Below, piece by piece: positions 24,092-33,516 of a stretch of 41,513 bases of DNA. Positions within the stretch are counted from its first letter, which is position 1. Each line of letters opens with the position of its first letter. The notes under the pieces were generated by a model that did no database searches, was not told the origin of the DNA, and saw only the letters and a program-made list of their open reading frames with translations. A program made the translations under genes and the position numbers. Location of the stretch: NCBI RefSeq assembly GCF_023806565.1, contig NZ_JAMTDV010000020.1, forward strand, positions 1 to 41,513, read 5' to 3'. The stretch is from Accumulibacter sp. (GTDB lineage: Bacteria; Pseudomonadota; Gammaproteobacteria; Burkholderiales; Rhodocyclaceae).

Positions 24092-25726
24092 ATGCCTTCC
24101 CACACCTTGCCCGTTCCCGCGACGCTTGCGCGGCGCTGCCATCGTCGCAACGGTTCTGTCATTCCGATCCTTTGCCTGGCAATCGCGTTGGCTACCTCCT
24201 GCAGCCTCGCAGCGGCGACCGATACGCCGTTGTGGTTCGACGCGGAAAGCCCGCGGCCGATCGCCCGAGAGGCCGTCGAACTGCTCGCCACGGCACCCGC
24301 CGACGGGCTCGACGCACACGACTATCATGCCGATTCGCTGAGCCGGGCCATGGCAAGAGCGGTCAACGGACCACCACTGGCCGACGACCAGGTGGCCCAG
24401 CTCGATCGCGCGCTGACGCTGGCACTGCGGAGCTATCTTGCCGACCTGCATCGCGGACGCATCGAGCCGCAGCAGCTCGGCGCCAACTACAGTTCCGCCG
24501 CAGACACGGGTTTCGACCCCGAATCGTTGCTGGCTTCGGCCATCGCCGATGACGGGCTTGGCCAGGCCGCGCGCGCCGCGGCACCCTCGTCGTCGCAGTA
24601 CGCGAACTTGCGCGATGCCCTGGCAGGCTATCGTGAACTCATCGGCAATCCGGCCTGGCAGAATCCCCTGCCGCCGTTGCCCGGCGACAAGCTCGCCCCC
24701 GGCGGGAAATATCCCGGCATCGCGTCGCTGGTGGAGCGACTGCGACTGCTCGGCGATCTGCCCGCCCCGGTCGCGCGACCGCAACGCTACGAGGGGCCGG
24801 TCGTCGAGGCCGTCCGTTCGTTTCAGGAACGGCACGCTTTGCCGGCGGACGGGGTGATCGGCAAGGACACCCTGGAGCATCTGAATGTGTCGCCGGCCAG
24901 ACGAGCCCGGCAGCTCGCACTGGCGCTCGAACGACTGCGCTGGACGCCACGGCCGCAGGTTCCGCGCGCCATCGTGGTCAATGTTCCGGAGTTCGTGCTG
25001 CGCGCCCATGACACGCGCGACGGCGGCATCGCCAGGACGACGACGATGAAGGTGATCGTCGGCACGGCCGGCAAGACACCGACGCCACTCTTCGATGCCG
25101 AAATGCGCTTCATCGAGTTCAGCCCGTACTGGAACATCCCGCCGTCGATCGCGAAGGGCGAAACCGTGCCTCGACTGCGCCGCGACCCCGGCTATTTCGA
25201 CCGTCAGGGCTTCGAATTCGTCGGCAGCGACGGTCGCGTCGTCGCTGGCTTCTCCACGGCCAACCTCGACGCCGTCGAGCGTGGCCAGTTGCGCCTCCGT
25301 CAGCGCCCGGGAGCGAACAATGCGCTCGGCGACATCAAGTTCGTCTTTCCCAACAATGACAACATCTATCTTCATCACACGCCAACGCCACAACTCTTCC
25401 AACGCGAACGACGCGACTTCAGTCACGGCTGCATTCGCGTCGAGGCGCCTGTCGAGCTGGCGAAATTCGTCCTTGCCGACGAACCCCAATGGAGCGAAGA
25501 GCGCATCGTGCAGGCGATGAACCGGGGAAAATCCGCGACCATCCGCCTGCACGAACCCCTGCCGGTGGTGATCACCTACCAGACGGCGATCATCCGTAAC
25601 GGGCGGGTGCATTTCTTCCCCGACATCTACGGTCAGGACAGGATCCTCGAACAGGCCCTGCATCGCCACTCGCTTGCCGTCCGAGCTTCCCGCGCCGGCG
25701 AAATTCCAGCAGAATTCACAGAGTAG
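24092..25726 (+). CDS. L,D-transpeptidase, YcbB/LdtD type
   Basis: Forms 3-3 (mDAP-mDAP) peptidoglycan cross-links in the periplasm, or related bonds. The product is 544 residues. An N-terminal signal segment is followed by the YcbB-type scaffold, a peptidoglycan-binding region (AVRSFQERHALPADGVIGKDTLEHLN) and the YkuD catalytic domain. That domain holds SHGCIRV near 444-450 with the nucleophilic cysteine at 447. A conserved PYWNIPPSIAKGE also matches LdtD. The next gene is a MepK-like endopeptidase, the pairing seen for ycbB-ycbK in E. coli. The start at 24092 (ATG) gives a signal region of about 45 residues; a slightly later start is possible. Confidence 0.92.
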   Translation: MPSHTLPVPATLARRCHRRNGSVIPILCLAIALATSCSLAAATDTPLWFDAESPRPIAREAVELLATAPADGLDAHDYHADSLSRAMARAVNGPPLADDQVAQLDRALTLALRSYLADLHRGRIEPQQLGANYSSAADTGFDPESLLASAIADDGLGQAARAAAPSSSQYANLRDALAGYRELIGNPAWQNPLPPLPGDKLAPGGKYPGIASLVERLRLLGDLPAPVARPQRYEGPVVEAVRSFQERHALPADGVIGKDTLEHLNVSPARRARQLALALERLRWTPRPQVPRAIVVNVPEFVLRAHDTRDGGIARTTTMKVIVGTAGKTPTPLFDAEMRFIEFSPYWNIPPSIAKGETVPRLRRDPGYFDRQGFEFVGSDGRVVAGFSTANLDAVERGQLRLRQRPGANNALGDIKFVFPNNDNIYLHHTPTPQLFQRERRDFSHGCIRVEAPVELAKFVLADEPQWSEERIVQAMNRGKSATIRLHEPLPVVITYQTAIIRNGRVHFFPDIYGQDRILEQALHRHSLAVRASRAGEIPAEFTE

Positions 25727-25744
25727 TGTTGCCTTGGAGCAAAC

Positions 25745-26302
25745 ATGGGAAAAATGCAAGAGCACTCGCGCCGCCGCTTTCTGGGTCATGCCGCGCGCCT
25801 CATCGTCGCCGGCGCCAGCCTGCCGCTGGCCAGGCCGGCGCTGGCAGCGCTGGCGAACACGCGCAGCCTCGACTTCGATCATACCCATACCGGCGAACGC
25901 GTCTCGATCGTCTTTGCCATCGGCGAGCACTATCTCCCCGATGCGCTGCAGCGGCTGAATCTCTTCCTGCGCGACCATTACTCGGGTGAAGTGGGCAGTA
26001 TCGACCCGCTGTTGTTCGACCTCCTTTTTCAGCTCCGGCAGGAGCTTGGTTGCACGCAGCCTTTTCAGGTGATCTCCGCCTACCGCTGCGCCGAGACCAA
26101 CCGCAGCCTGCGCAACCGCGGCGCTGGTGGCGTCGCCAGGCAGAGCCTGCACATGCAGGGAATGGCGATCGATGTCCGCGTTGCCGACGTGCCGCTGGTC
26201 GATCTGCGCGATGCCGCCATTTCTCTGGGTGCAGGCGGCGTCGGTTTCTATCCGCGCGACAGGTTCGTTCATCTCGATACGGGCAGGGTGCGCTACTGGT
26301 AG
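25745..26302 (+). CDS. MepK-like (DUF882, M15-fold) peptidoglycan endopeptidase
   Basis: Related to E. coli MepK, which cuts 3-3 cross-links. The product is 185 residues. It has a twin-arginine signal (SRRRFLGHAARLIVAGASLPL) and is therefore predicted to be exported folded by Tat. The catalytic region has SAYRCAETNRSLR, HMQGMAIDVR (His/Asp zinc ligands) and FVHLDTG (third ligand His). These are the DUF882 hallmarks. It begins 19 bases after the L,D-transpeptidase stop, so the two are probably co-transcribed and adjust the same bond type. The ATG at 25745 is the only good start before the RR motif. Confidence 0.9.
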   Translation: MGKMQEHSRRRFLGHAARLIVAGASLPLARPALAALANTRSLDFDHTHTGERVSIVFAIGEHYLPDALQRLNLFLRDHYSGEVGSIDPLLFDLLFQLRQELGCTQPFQVISAYRCAETNRSLRNRGAGGVARQSLHMQGMAIDVRVADVPLVDLRDAAISLGAGGVGFYPRDRFVHLDTGRVRYW

Positions 26303-26319
26303 CTGCATGCGCCGCTGCT

Positions 26320-27627
26320 TCAGCCCGCCGCACGACGCTCGAAAAGGGCAATCGACTCGACATGCGAGGTCTGCGGAAACATGTTGACCACGCCGGCGCC
26401 GCACAGTCGGTAATCCTTCTGGGTGACCAGTATCGCCGCATCGCGCGCCAGCGTTGCCGGACTGCACGAGATATAGACAATCCTTCGCGGACCATCGACG
26501 GCGAGTGACTTGATCAGTTCGACCGCGCCTTCCCGTGGCGGATCGATCAGCATCTTGTCGAAGTGGCCGAGTTCCGCCAGGGACTCCGGAGTGGATTGTA
26601 AGAGGTTTGCGACGCGATATTCGACCAGCGCCCCCAGTCCGTTGGCAACGGCGTTCGCGGCAGCCCGGCGCAGCAGTTCGGGGCTGCCCTCGACCCCCAG
26701 AACGTGGGCCCCTGAACGCGCGATCGGCAGGGTGAAATTGCCCAGGCCACAGAACATGTCGGCAATGCGGTCGCCTGGCTGCGGTTCGAGCAGTGCCACG
26801 GCCCGCCGCACGAGGACACGGTTGATCGCGTGATTGACCTGAGTAAACTCGGTCGGCGAAAAAAAGTGTTCGACGGCAAAGTCGGGCAGCAGGTAGGAAA
26901 GCTGCGGCCCCTCCGCCGGATGGAAGCGATACGCCGTCGCCGGCCCTTGCGGCTGCAGGTAGAAGACCACCGCGTGGCGTTCGGCGAAATCTCGCAGCAG
27001 GATTTCATCGGCCGCACTGGGCGCTTCGAGAATGCGCAGGACCAGCGCGCTGACTCGCTCGCCGATTGCCACTTCGATCTGCGGCAGCCGATCGCGAATC
27101 GACATCGCACCCACCAGCTCGCGCAAGGGCAGGAGCAGCGACGACAGATGTGGCGGGAGAATTTCACACTGTCGCAGGTCGGCGACGTAACTGCTCTTCT
27201 TCTCGTGGAAACCGACGAGGACGCCGCCCTTCTTGACCACGAAACGCACCGAAAGCCGCGCGCGATGGCGGTAAGCCCAGGGCTGACCGTAGATCGGCGC
27301 GTAGAGCTGGTCGGGCCTGACGCGGCCGATATGCCAGAGATTGTCCTCGAGCAGGCGCTGTTTGGCGGCAACCTGCGCATCGGGATCGAGGTGCTGCATG
27401 CTGCAACCACCACAGACGCCGAAATGCGGGCAGCGCGGCGTCACCCGCGCCGGCGAAGGGGTCAGCACCCGAAGCGTGCGGGCCAGCTCGTAGCTGGGCT
27501 TGCGGCGGTAGCTAGCGTACTCGACGCATTCCCCCGGCAATGCGCCCTCGACGAAAACCGTCTTGCCATCGAGACGGGTCACGCCGCGTGCCTCGTGGTC
27601 CAGCGATTCGATGATTCCGGTAGACAT
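26320..27627 (-). CDS. rlmD: 23S rRNA (uracil-5-)-methyltransferase RlmD
   Basis: Methylates U1939 of 23S rRNA using S-adenosylmethionine. The product is 435 residues. An N-terminal TRAM domain ([19 protein letters not shown]) is followed by the 4Fe-4S cysteines C66, C72 and C75 in [10 protein letters not shown] and a fourth in LRQCEIL near 153. The methyltransferase domain has [18 protein letters not shown] before it, DPPREGA and the nucleophilic cysteine in [12 protein letters not shown]. All key residues are present. It is convergent with the DUF882 gene, whose stop is 17 bases away. RlmD rather than RlmC is inferred from the TRAM domain and the length. Confidence 0.93.
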   Translation of the reverse strand: MSTGIIESLDHEARGVTRLDGKTVFVEGALPGECVEYASYRRKPSYELARTLRVLTPSPARVTPRCPHFGVCGGCSMQHLDPDAQVAAKQRLLEDNLWHIGRVRPDQLYAPIYGQPWAYRHRARLSVRFVVKKGGVLVGFHEKKSSYVADLRQCEILPPHLSSLLLPLRELVGAMSIRDRLPQIEVAIGERVSALVLRILEAPSAADEILLRDFAERHAVVFYLQPQGPATAYRFHPAEGPQLSYLLPDFAVEHFFSPTEFTQVNHAINRVLVRRAVALLEPQPGDRIADMFCGLGNFTLPIARSGAHVLGVEGSPELLRRAAANAVANGLGALVEYRVANLLQSTPESLAELGHFDKMLIDPPREGAVELIKSLAVDGPRRIVYISCSPATLARDAAILVTQKDYRLCGAGVVNMFPQTSHVESIALFERRAAG

Positions 27628-28107
27628 TCGACGCTTCCCCTTCGAAAACGCGCGATTCTATCCCGAATGCGCGCAAGGCTGATCCGCCGCCAACGCCGGA
27701 CATTGGGGTCGGCGGACGGTTGCGGCCTGCCCGACGAACGGCCTTGCCGACCGTCCTGGCAACCGCAGGGGCATGACACGGGGCGATCGATCGCATGCCA
27801 CGATGGCCCCCCGGACATGCCGGCAAAGGCCTCCGCAGGCCTGCCGCAATCGCCTCGCAAGATCTGCGCCCAGGAAACAAGTGTATGATTCGACGACGTT
27901 TTTCGATTTCGAACGTGGCCTGTCCGCGGCCCGAGAAATCGCCCTTGCATGACGTAAAGATGTGCCATAATCAGCGCCTGGGTGCCCGTCAGTCGCTGCG
28001 CGGACGTCCGTTCCGGCAAGCAGCTCGATCAAGCGGCCAGGTACGACAAGGCAGGACGATCGGGCTGTCGACCGGCGCCCGCTCGGTGGTCTCTGGAGAA
28101 ACATCCG
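27628..28107. other. Intergenic region between rlmD and the TRAP genes, with a candidate promoter
   Basis: No gene is supported here. A weak plus-strand promoter, TTGCAT (27945-27950) with a 15-base spacer and CATAAT (27966-27971), could serve the TRAP genes about 140 bases downstream. A TATGAT at 27882-27887 lacks a -35 box. Several GC-rich short inverted repeats occur (27690-27790) but none looks like a terminator. Confidence 0.35.
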
Positions 28108-28662
28108 GTGAATGGATTACTCAAGCTGGCGAGGCGGATCGATGGACTCACCGAGTTTGTCGGCAAGGCCATCATCTGGCTCGTTCTGGCGGTAACGCTG
28201 ATCGCCGCCGGCAACGCGATCATGCGCTTCAGCGCGAACTACAGTTCGAACGCTTTCCTCGAGATTCAGTGGTACCTGTTTTCCGCAATCTTCCTCCTGG
28301 GCGCGGGTTACACCCTGATGCGCAACGAACATGTGCGCATCGATCTCGTCGCCGGCCGGCTTTCCCGGCGCTGCCAAGCGTGGATCGACATCTTCGGGAT
28401 CGTCTTCTTTCTGCTGCCGATGGCGACCGCCATCCTGTCCCTGTCCTGGCCGATCTTCCTGCTCGCGCTACACAGCAATGAGCAGTCGAGCAATGCCGGC
28501 GGTCTGACGATCTGGCCAGTACGCCTGCTGGTACCGGCCGGTTTTTTCCTGCTCGTGATCCAGGCATTCTCGGAACTGATCAAGCGGATCGGTTTCCTGC
28601 GGGGTCTGTGCCCGGATCCGACCGAAAGGACCGAGCCCTCACCGACGGGAGAAGAAGCGTGA
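28108..28662 (+). CDS. TRAP transporter small permease (DctQ)
   Basis: The small membrane subunit of a tripartite ATP-independent periplasmic carrier. The product is 184 residues with four hydrophobic segments (about 15-35, 55-75, 92-115 and 140-160). The DctQ pattern is visible around NAFLEIQWYLFSAIFLLGAGYTL and NEHVRIDLV. The start is GTG at 28108, with GGAGA 9 bases upstream. Its stop overlaps the DctM start (TGATG). The soluble binding protein (DctP) is absent from the window. Confidence 0.88.
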   Translation: MNGLLKLARRIDGLTEFVGKAIIWLVLAVTLIAAGNAIMRFSANYSSNAFLEIQWYLFSAIFLLGAGYTLMRNEHVRIDLVAGRLSRRCQAWIDIFGIVFFLLPMATAILSLSWPIFLLALHSNEQSSNAGGLTIWPVRLLVPAGFFLLVIQAFSELIKRIGFLRGLCPDPTERTEPSPTGEEA

Positions 28663-30161
28663 TGCGCGAGTTCCTGATCGCCAACATGGCGCCGGTCATG
28701 TTCGCTTCGATGGTTCTATTCCTGCTCGTTGGCTTCCCGGTGTCGTTCGCCCTCGCCGCCAACGGCATCGTTTTCGGCCTGATCGGCATAGAGCTCGGTC
28801 TGCTCGGTCCGCAACTGTTCCAGGCGCTGCCGGATCGCATCTTCGGCATCATGAGCAACGACACGCTGCTCGCCATCCCTTTCTTCACCTTCATGGGGCT
28901 GATCCTCGAAAGATCGGGGATGGCCGAAGATCTGCTCGATACGATCGGTCAGCTTTTCGGTCCGCTGCGCGGCGGCCTCGCCTTTGCCGTCATTTGCGTC
29001 GGCGCGCTGCTCGCCGCGACGACAGGCGTGGTGGCCGCTTCGGTGATTTCGATGGGGCTGATCTCGCTGCCGATCATGCTGCGCTACGGCTACGACCGGA
29101 AACTCGCCGCCGGCGTCATCGCAGCTTCCGGCACGCTGGCCCAGATCATTCCGCCGTCTTTGGTGCTGATCATCATGGCCGACCAGTTGGGCAAGTCGGT
29201 CGGTGACATGTATTCCGGAGCCTTCGTTCCGGGCCTGCTCCTGACCGGTCTGTACATCGTTTTCGTCGCCCTGGTGGCGATCTTCCTACCCGGCTGGGTA
29301 CCGGCACTGCCGCGTGCAGCGCGCAGCCTGAGCGGCGGCAGACTGCTGTTGCGCGTGCTGACGACGCTGCTCCCGCCACTGTTTCTGATCTTCCTGGTAC
29401 TCGGCACGATCTTTCTCGGAATCGCGACACCGACCGAAGGCGGCGCGATGGGAGCGACCGGCGCCCTGATCATGGCCGTGGCGCGCCGCCGGCTGTCGTG
29501 GGAATTGCTCCGGCAGGCGATGGAAACGACCGCCAAGCTGACCACCTTCGTGGTGTTCATTCTGATCGGGGCACGAGTTTTCTCGCTCACGTTCTACGGC
29601 GTCGACGGTCACAAATGGGTCGAGGAACTGCTCACCGGACTGCCGGGGGGCAAGATCGGTTTCCTGGTCGTGGTCAACGTCATCGTCTTCCTGCTCGCGT
29701 TTTTCCTTGATTTCTTCGAACTCTCGTTCATCGTCGTGCCGCTGCTCGGTCCCGCGGCGCAAGCGCTGGACATTGACCTGATCTGGTTCGGCGTTCTGTT
29801 GGCGGTAAACATGCAGACCTCTTTCATGCATCCGCCCTTCGGCTTCGCGTTGTTCTACCTGCGCTCGGTGGCGCCTGCGTCGGTCAGGACGACGGACATC
29901 TATTGGGGGGCGATTCCGTTCGTCTGCCTGCAGATCGTCATGGTCGCGCTGTTGATCGCCTTCCCGGAGCTGGTGACGCTTGGTCTCGACCAGGAAGTCA
30001 AGGTCGATCTCGATTCGGTGCAGATCGAGGTGCCGACCTCCGACTATGGACCGCCTCCCTCCGCAGGCGCTGCGGACGACCACAAGGGATCGCCGCTCGA
30101 CACGGAAGACGCCGCCGGCAGAGCGATCCGCGACGCGACCAAGCAGCATCCGCTCCGCTAA
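28662..30161 (+). CDS. TRAP transporter large permease (DctM)
   Basis: The large membrane subunit that moves an organic acid with sodium or proton. The product is 499 residues with about 12 transmembrane segments. DctM hallmarks include PFFTFMGLILERSGMAEDLL, TGVVAASVISMGLISLPIML, the signature IIPPSLVLIIMADQLGKSVGDMY and NMQTSFMHPPFGFALFYLRS. The C-terminal ~55 residues after the last helix (DQEVKVDLDS... ATKQHPLR) form a charged hydrophilic tail that most DctM proteins lack. No DctP is adjacent, so the substrate is unknown. Confidence 0.9.
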   Translation: MREFLIANMAPVMFASMVLFLLVGFPVSFALAANGIVFGLIGIELGLLGPQLFQALPDRIFGIMSNDTLLAIPFFTFMGLILERSGMAEDLLDTIGQLFGPLRGGLAFAVICVGALLAATTGVVAASVISMGLISLPIMLRYGYDRKLAAGVIAASGTLAQIIPPSLVLIIMADQLGKSVGDMYSGAFVPGLLLTGLYIVFVALVAIFLPGWVPALPRAARSLSGGRLLLRVLTTLLPPLFLIFLVLGTIFLGIATPTEGGAMGATGALIMAVARRRLSWELLRQAMETTAKLTTFVVFILIGARVFSLTFYGVDGHKWVEELLTGLPGGKIGFLVVVNVIVFLLAFFLDFFELSFIVVPLLGPAAQALDIDLIWFGVLLAVNMQTSFMHPPFGFALFYLRSVAPASVRTTDIYWGAIPFVCLQIVMVALLIAFPELVTLGLDQEVKVDLDSVQIEVPTSDYGPPPSAGAADDHKGSPLDTEDAAGRAIRDATKQHPLR

Positions 30162-30184
30162 CGCGGCGCAGCACGCCTGCCTGC

Positions 30185-30880
30185 CTAAGGCGCCGGCAGT
30201 TCCTCGATCAGTTCCGGCGAATCGTTGCGCACGCTGTTCACCCTGGTACTTACGCGGTGGGCAACGAAGTCCGCGCGCGAGCCGGCGATCATTGCCTCGA
30301 CATCCCTGACGCTGCTCCGCGGCGAGAGCCATTCTTCGAAGTGCGACGGATCAAGGACGACGGGCATCCGCTGATGAATGGCAGCGATGCCGGCAGCGCT
30401 CGCCTCCTTGGTGAGAAGCGCGCAGGACAGAACCTCGGAGCCGTCTGGCGCCCGCCATCGCGACCACAGGCCGGCGATGGCAAGCACCTCCGCGTCGGGG
30501 CAGTGAAAGTAATACGGCTGATGGCCCCTGGCGCCAGACCCGGTCAGCACGGACTCGTTCTCGTTCCACTCGTACCAGCCCTTGGCGGGCATGAGACAGC
30601 GCGCCGACCGAATGCCGTGACGCCACATTGGCTTCGCTGCCGCCTCTTCGCTCCGGGCATTGAAGGTCACGGTGGGCGGGGCTTCCTTCTTCCACCAGGA
30701 CGGGATCAGCCCCCAGCGAGCGATGTCGCCCAGCACCTCCGCCTGCGGCATGTAGACCAGGGGAACGGGCGTCGTTGGCCCGACGTTGTAACGCGCAATC
30801 CAGCCCTGCCAATGGTGGCGGCGGAGCTGGAAGCAACTCTCCAGCTCTCGTTCGTCGGGGGTGACGTATCTGCCGCACAT
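30185..30880 (-). CDS. SRAP-family DNA-protein cross-link shield (YedK/HMCES-like)
   Basis: Traps abasic sites in single-stranded DNA through its N-terminal cysteine. The product is 231 residues. Cys2 is exposed after Met removal in MCGRYV. The family asparagine (YNVGPTT), glutamate (PAKGWYEW) and histidine (AAIHQRMPVVL) are all present. Internal NARSEEAAAKPMWRH and the C-terminal region fit the SRAP family. It is convergent with dctM, 23 bases apart. Expression may be DNA-damage-related as in other SRAP genes, but I see no LexA box. Confidence 0.9.
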   Translation of the reverse strand: MCGRYVTPDERELESCFQLRRHHWQGWIARYNVGPTTPVPLVYMPQAEVLGDIARWGLIPSWWKKEAPPTVTFNARSEEAAAKPMWRHGIRSARCLMPAKGWYEWNENESVLTGSGARGHQPYYFHCPDAEVLAIAGLWSRWRAPDGSEVLSCALLTKEASAAGIAAIHQRMPVVLDPSHFEEWLSPRSSVRDVEAMIAGSRADFVAHRVSTRVNSVRNDSPELIEELPAP

Positions 30881-30946
30881 GGTTGTTCGCTGTGACCCCT
30901 ACGCCCGCACCGCGGCCGTCACGACCGTCGCGCCTGCAGCGCAGTG

Positions 30947-31468
30947 TCAGCCACTTCCCTGCCTGACATGAATCACCTTCTCCGTGTCGAAACCCTTTTC
31001 CTTCGCCAGCTCAAGAAATTTCCGCATCACTTCCGGCCGCACGGTCGGCGTTCGCGACAACAGCCAGAGATAGTCCGCATTCGGCCCGGAAATGAATGCA
31101 TATTGGTATGCTTCGTGGTCCAGAGCAAAGATCACATACGAACCATAAAACGGTCCGAAGAAAGACACCTTCAAGTATCCCTCGGACGGGGAACCGACAA
31201 ATTTCGCCTTGCCCCTCGCTTCCTTCCATATGCCTTCCGTGCGCAGGAAGCCTCGGTTGATGACGGCAACGGTACCATCGCTGTTCAGGTCATATTGAGC
31301 GGTCACCTGGTCCATGTTTCTCTCGAACGAATGGTCCAGCCTCGCTATCTCATACCACTTCCCCAGGTATCTATCCAACTGGAAATTGCCGACGGGTTGA
31401 ACCGTTGCCGGCATGCCAAGACAGCCAGCCAGGAGAAGCAATCCGAAAATTGCAAGAACCGCTCTCAT
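30947..31468 (-). CDS. blc: Outer-membrane lipocalin lipoprotein, Blc type
   Basis: A lipid-binding beta-barrel anchored in the outer membrane. The product is 173 residues. The signal ends in the lipobox LLLAGC, with the lipidated cysteine at about 16. The lipocalin motif GKWYEIARLDHSFERN and the later YVIFALDHEAYQYAFISGP match bacterial lipocalins. The C-terminus has the usual LSRTPTVRPEVM helix. It stands alone between the SRAP gene and the M15 peptidase gene. Confidence 0.92.
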   Translation of the reverse strand: MRAVLAIFGLLLLAGCLGMPATVQPVGNFQLDRYLGKWYEIARLDHSFERNMDQVTAQYDLNSDGTVAVINRGFLRTEGIWKEARGKAKFVGSPSEGYLKVSFFGPFYGSYVIFALDHEAYQYAFISGPNADYLWLLSRTPTVRPEVMRKFLELAKEKGFDTEKVIHVRQGSG

Positions 31469-31516
31469 GAAGTTCTCCTGAAATATCAGACGACGTGGCC
31501 CGGAGGCGGCCGACTG

Positions 31517-32125
31517 TCAGGCAAACACCGGTTGGCCGCTGTCATGCCGCGAACGGAGTTCCGCGAGCATCTGCTTTTCCGTGATGCCGGCAGCCCACGT
31601 CGGTCGCAATTGAAAGTGGGGTTGATCGACGATGGTCTTCCAGCTTCCTCCCCATTCCAGTCCGAGATCCACTCCCAGGGCGCCCACCGCCTTGTACTTC
31701 GGGGAATCCGGCAGGTAGCGGTTGCCCTCGAATACTCCTACATCGAACGCGATGCCGAAGTTGTGATTGGAGTATCCGCCGCGGGCATTGGTGACGATAT
31801 TTCCGGGGGCGCTTCGCCCCTGGGCATACAGGGCATTCTGTTCTTCGTAGGTTCGCAAACCGCTGATGATCTTTATCGCGATGCCTGCGGCCGAAGCTTT
31901 TTGCACCAGCATTCGAGCAATCGGCCGCACTTCCGGCAGCAGCGTCGCGATCACCTTCTCGCTGCGCGAATCCACCAATGCCAGCGCATCACACGGCTTT
32001 TGGCCGTCTATTTCCTTCTTGACAAGGCGCTCGTATATGGCTCCCCAAGTCTGTGGGCCCGCCTTTCCATCGACCTCGACGCCAAGCTCCTGTTGCACTG
32101 CCGCGATCATCTCATCTATGCGCAT
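31517..32125 (-). CDS. M15-family peptidoglycan peptidase with peptidoglycan-binding-like N-terminus
   Basis: The product is 202 residues. The start of the protein (IDEMIAAVQQELGVEVDGKAG) resembles a peptidoglycan-binding repeat. The catalytic half has SGLRTYEEQNALYAQGR, the His/Asp pair NHNFGIAFDVGV and the last zinc ligand in QPHFQLR, as in phage endolysins and VanY-like L-Ala-D-Glu or D-Ala-D-Ala peptidases (M15_4). There is no export signal. That points to a phage-like lysin or an enzyme exported by a partner. The start at 32125 is fixed by GGGAG 6 bases upstream. No holin or other phage genes are adjacent. Confidence 0.85.
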   Translation of the reverse strand: MRIDEMIAAVQQELGVEVDGKAGPQTWGAIYERLVKKEIDGQKPCDALALVDSRSEKVIATLLPEVRPIARMLVQKASAAGIAIKIISGLRTYEEQNALYAQGRSAPGNIVTNARGGYSNHNFGIAFDVGVFEGNRYLPDSPKYKAVGALGVDLGLEWGGSWKTIVDQPHFQLRPTWAAGITEKQMLAELRSRHDSGQPVFA

Positions 32126-32613
32126 GACTGTCTCCCGGGTGGTTGTGATGGCCGACTCCAGACCTGGGCGCCGACTGCGGAAAGATGCCTCGCCCATGTG
32201 CCGGATGATGGACCAGCAGCGCCACGTGCGCAAGGCGGATTGCCCTGGCCTGTCGGTGCCGGCACTACGGCTTAGGCGACAACGGCGCCAGAGAAGACGC
32301 GTCCGACCCAGACCTGGAGCGCCCTGACAGGGCCAGATTGCCTGGCACAACGCGGTGAAGCCGTTCGCCACGTCCTTGGACCGGGCGACGTACGTGGGAA
32401 TCGGTGTTGCGGTCTCGAAGTCGTACAGGCGTGAATTGAGGCTCAGACGATTCAACTGCACCGACCTCCCACGGCACGTGGTGGCACGCAGGACGCTACC
32501 TTGGTACGATGGCACCGATCTTTCGGGACACCGCCCCGACGCCCTCACCGCAAGGCGCGCCGCCCTGTTGCACGCGATCGCTCATTGCTGTGACGACACC
32601 TCGCATTGACCGC
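32126..32613. other. Intergenic region without a supported gene
   Basis: Long open frames cross this stretch, including a minus-strand extension of the M15 gene to 32548 and an overlapping plus-strand frame, but none has a recognisable product or ribosome site. I see only short GC-rich dyads (such as GCGCCCTGACAGGGC near 32320). Confidence 0.35.
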
Positions 32614-33288
32614 ATGTTCACTACAGCCAGCATCAAGTTCCTCGACGACCTCGCAGCCAACAACAACAGGATCTGGTTTGAGGAGAACAGATCACGCTAC
32701 GAAGCACTGGTGCGTGAGCCAGCATTGGCATTCATCTCGGAAATGTCACCGGTCCTGCATTCGTTTGCGCCGCACTTCCGCGCAGACGCGCGCAAGACTG
32801 GGGGCTCCCTGATGCGGATTTTCCGCGACACGCGTTTCTCCCGCGACAAGACCCCGTACAAGACCAACATCGGAATCCAGTTTCGCCACGCCAGCGGCAA
32901 TGACGTGCATGCGCCGGGATTCTATGTGCATATCGCCGGCAACGACTGCTTCCTGGCCGTCGGCTGCTGGCATCCGGATACGAACTCGCTCGCGCGCATT
33001 CGTGACTGGATTGCGTGTGCGCCGGAAAAATGGTTTTCGGCTCGCGACCACGGCAGCTTCTGCGAAAAATGGACACACTCGGGGGAGAGTCTGACGCGAC
33101 CTCCGCGCGGATACCAGGCCGATCATGCAGCGATTGAAGACTTGAAGCGGAAAGACTATGTCGCCATAGCGGCATTGTCTCTGGACGAGGTAATCGATCG
33201 CGATTTTGTGCAGTTGGCCGGGGCTCGGTTTGCCGTCGCCACCCCCTTCATGAGGTTTCTATGTGAGGCATTGCAGGTGCTGTACTGA
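32614..33288 (+). CDS. DUF2461 family protein
   Basis: A conserved protein of unknown biochemical function. The product is 224 residues. It starts MFTTASIKFLDDLAANNNRIWFEENR, the typical DUF2461 opening, and then has FRDTRFSRDKTPYKTNIGIQF, the most conserved block, and FYVHIAGNDCFLAVGCWHPD. The ATG at 32614 is preferred because it aligns with the family start; a GTG at 32590 would add 8 residues. There is no signal peptide. It lies alone after the long intergenic region, and the next genes run the other way. Confidence 0.88.
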   Translation: MFTTASIKFLDDLAANNNRIWFEENRSRYEALVREPALAFISEMSPVLHSFAPHFRADARKTGGSLMRIFRDTRFSRDKTPYKTNIGIQFRHASGNDVHAPGFYVHIAGNDCFLAVGCWHPDTNSLARIRDWIACAPEKWFSARDHGSFCEKWTHSGESLTRPPRGYQADHAAIEDLKRKDYVAIAALSLDEVIDRDFVQLAGARFAVATPFMRFLCEALQVLY

Positions 33289-33307
33289 CAAGCCGTGCCC
33301 TCCGTCT

Positions 33308-33440
33308 CTACGACGTCACCGGAAATGGCGCCATCAGTTCCCTCAAGGTCGGATGCGTGGGCTGCTCTCCCGTGAGGACTGCTCTTGCGATATCCGGCGT
33401 CAGCGGCGCCAGCCGGATGACCGGACTGTCAAACAGCGTA
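33308..33440 (-). pseudogene. Possible C-terminal scrap of a site-specific recombinase
   Basis: The minus-strand frame ending at 33308 closes with LAPLTPDIARAVLTGEQPTHPTLRELMAPFP. That resembles the C-terminal 'L-S-P-D-I-x-x-A-I-L-x-G-x-Q-P' tail of large serine recombinases. No catalytic domain is present upstream in that frame. It lies between DUF2461 and the hydrolase gene and is probably a decayed fragment; a chance match is possible. Confidence 0.4.
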
Positions 33441-33516
33441 TCGATCTTCCCCACGTCGCCGACGGCCTTCACGATCATGCTGTCGATCCTCGGTGGCTGG
33501 ACGCAGCGACACGAAT

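Noticed and set aside
23738-26467. 909-codon minus-strand frame over egtD, ldtD and mepK genes
   Set aside because: Spans three well-supported genes on the other strand; typical GC-driven antisense frame.
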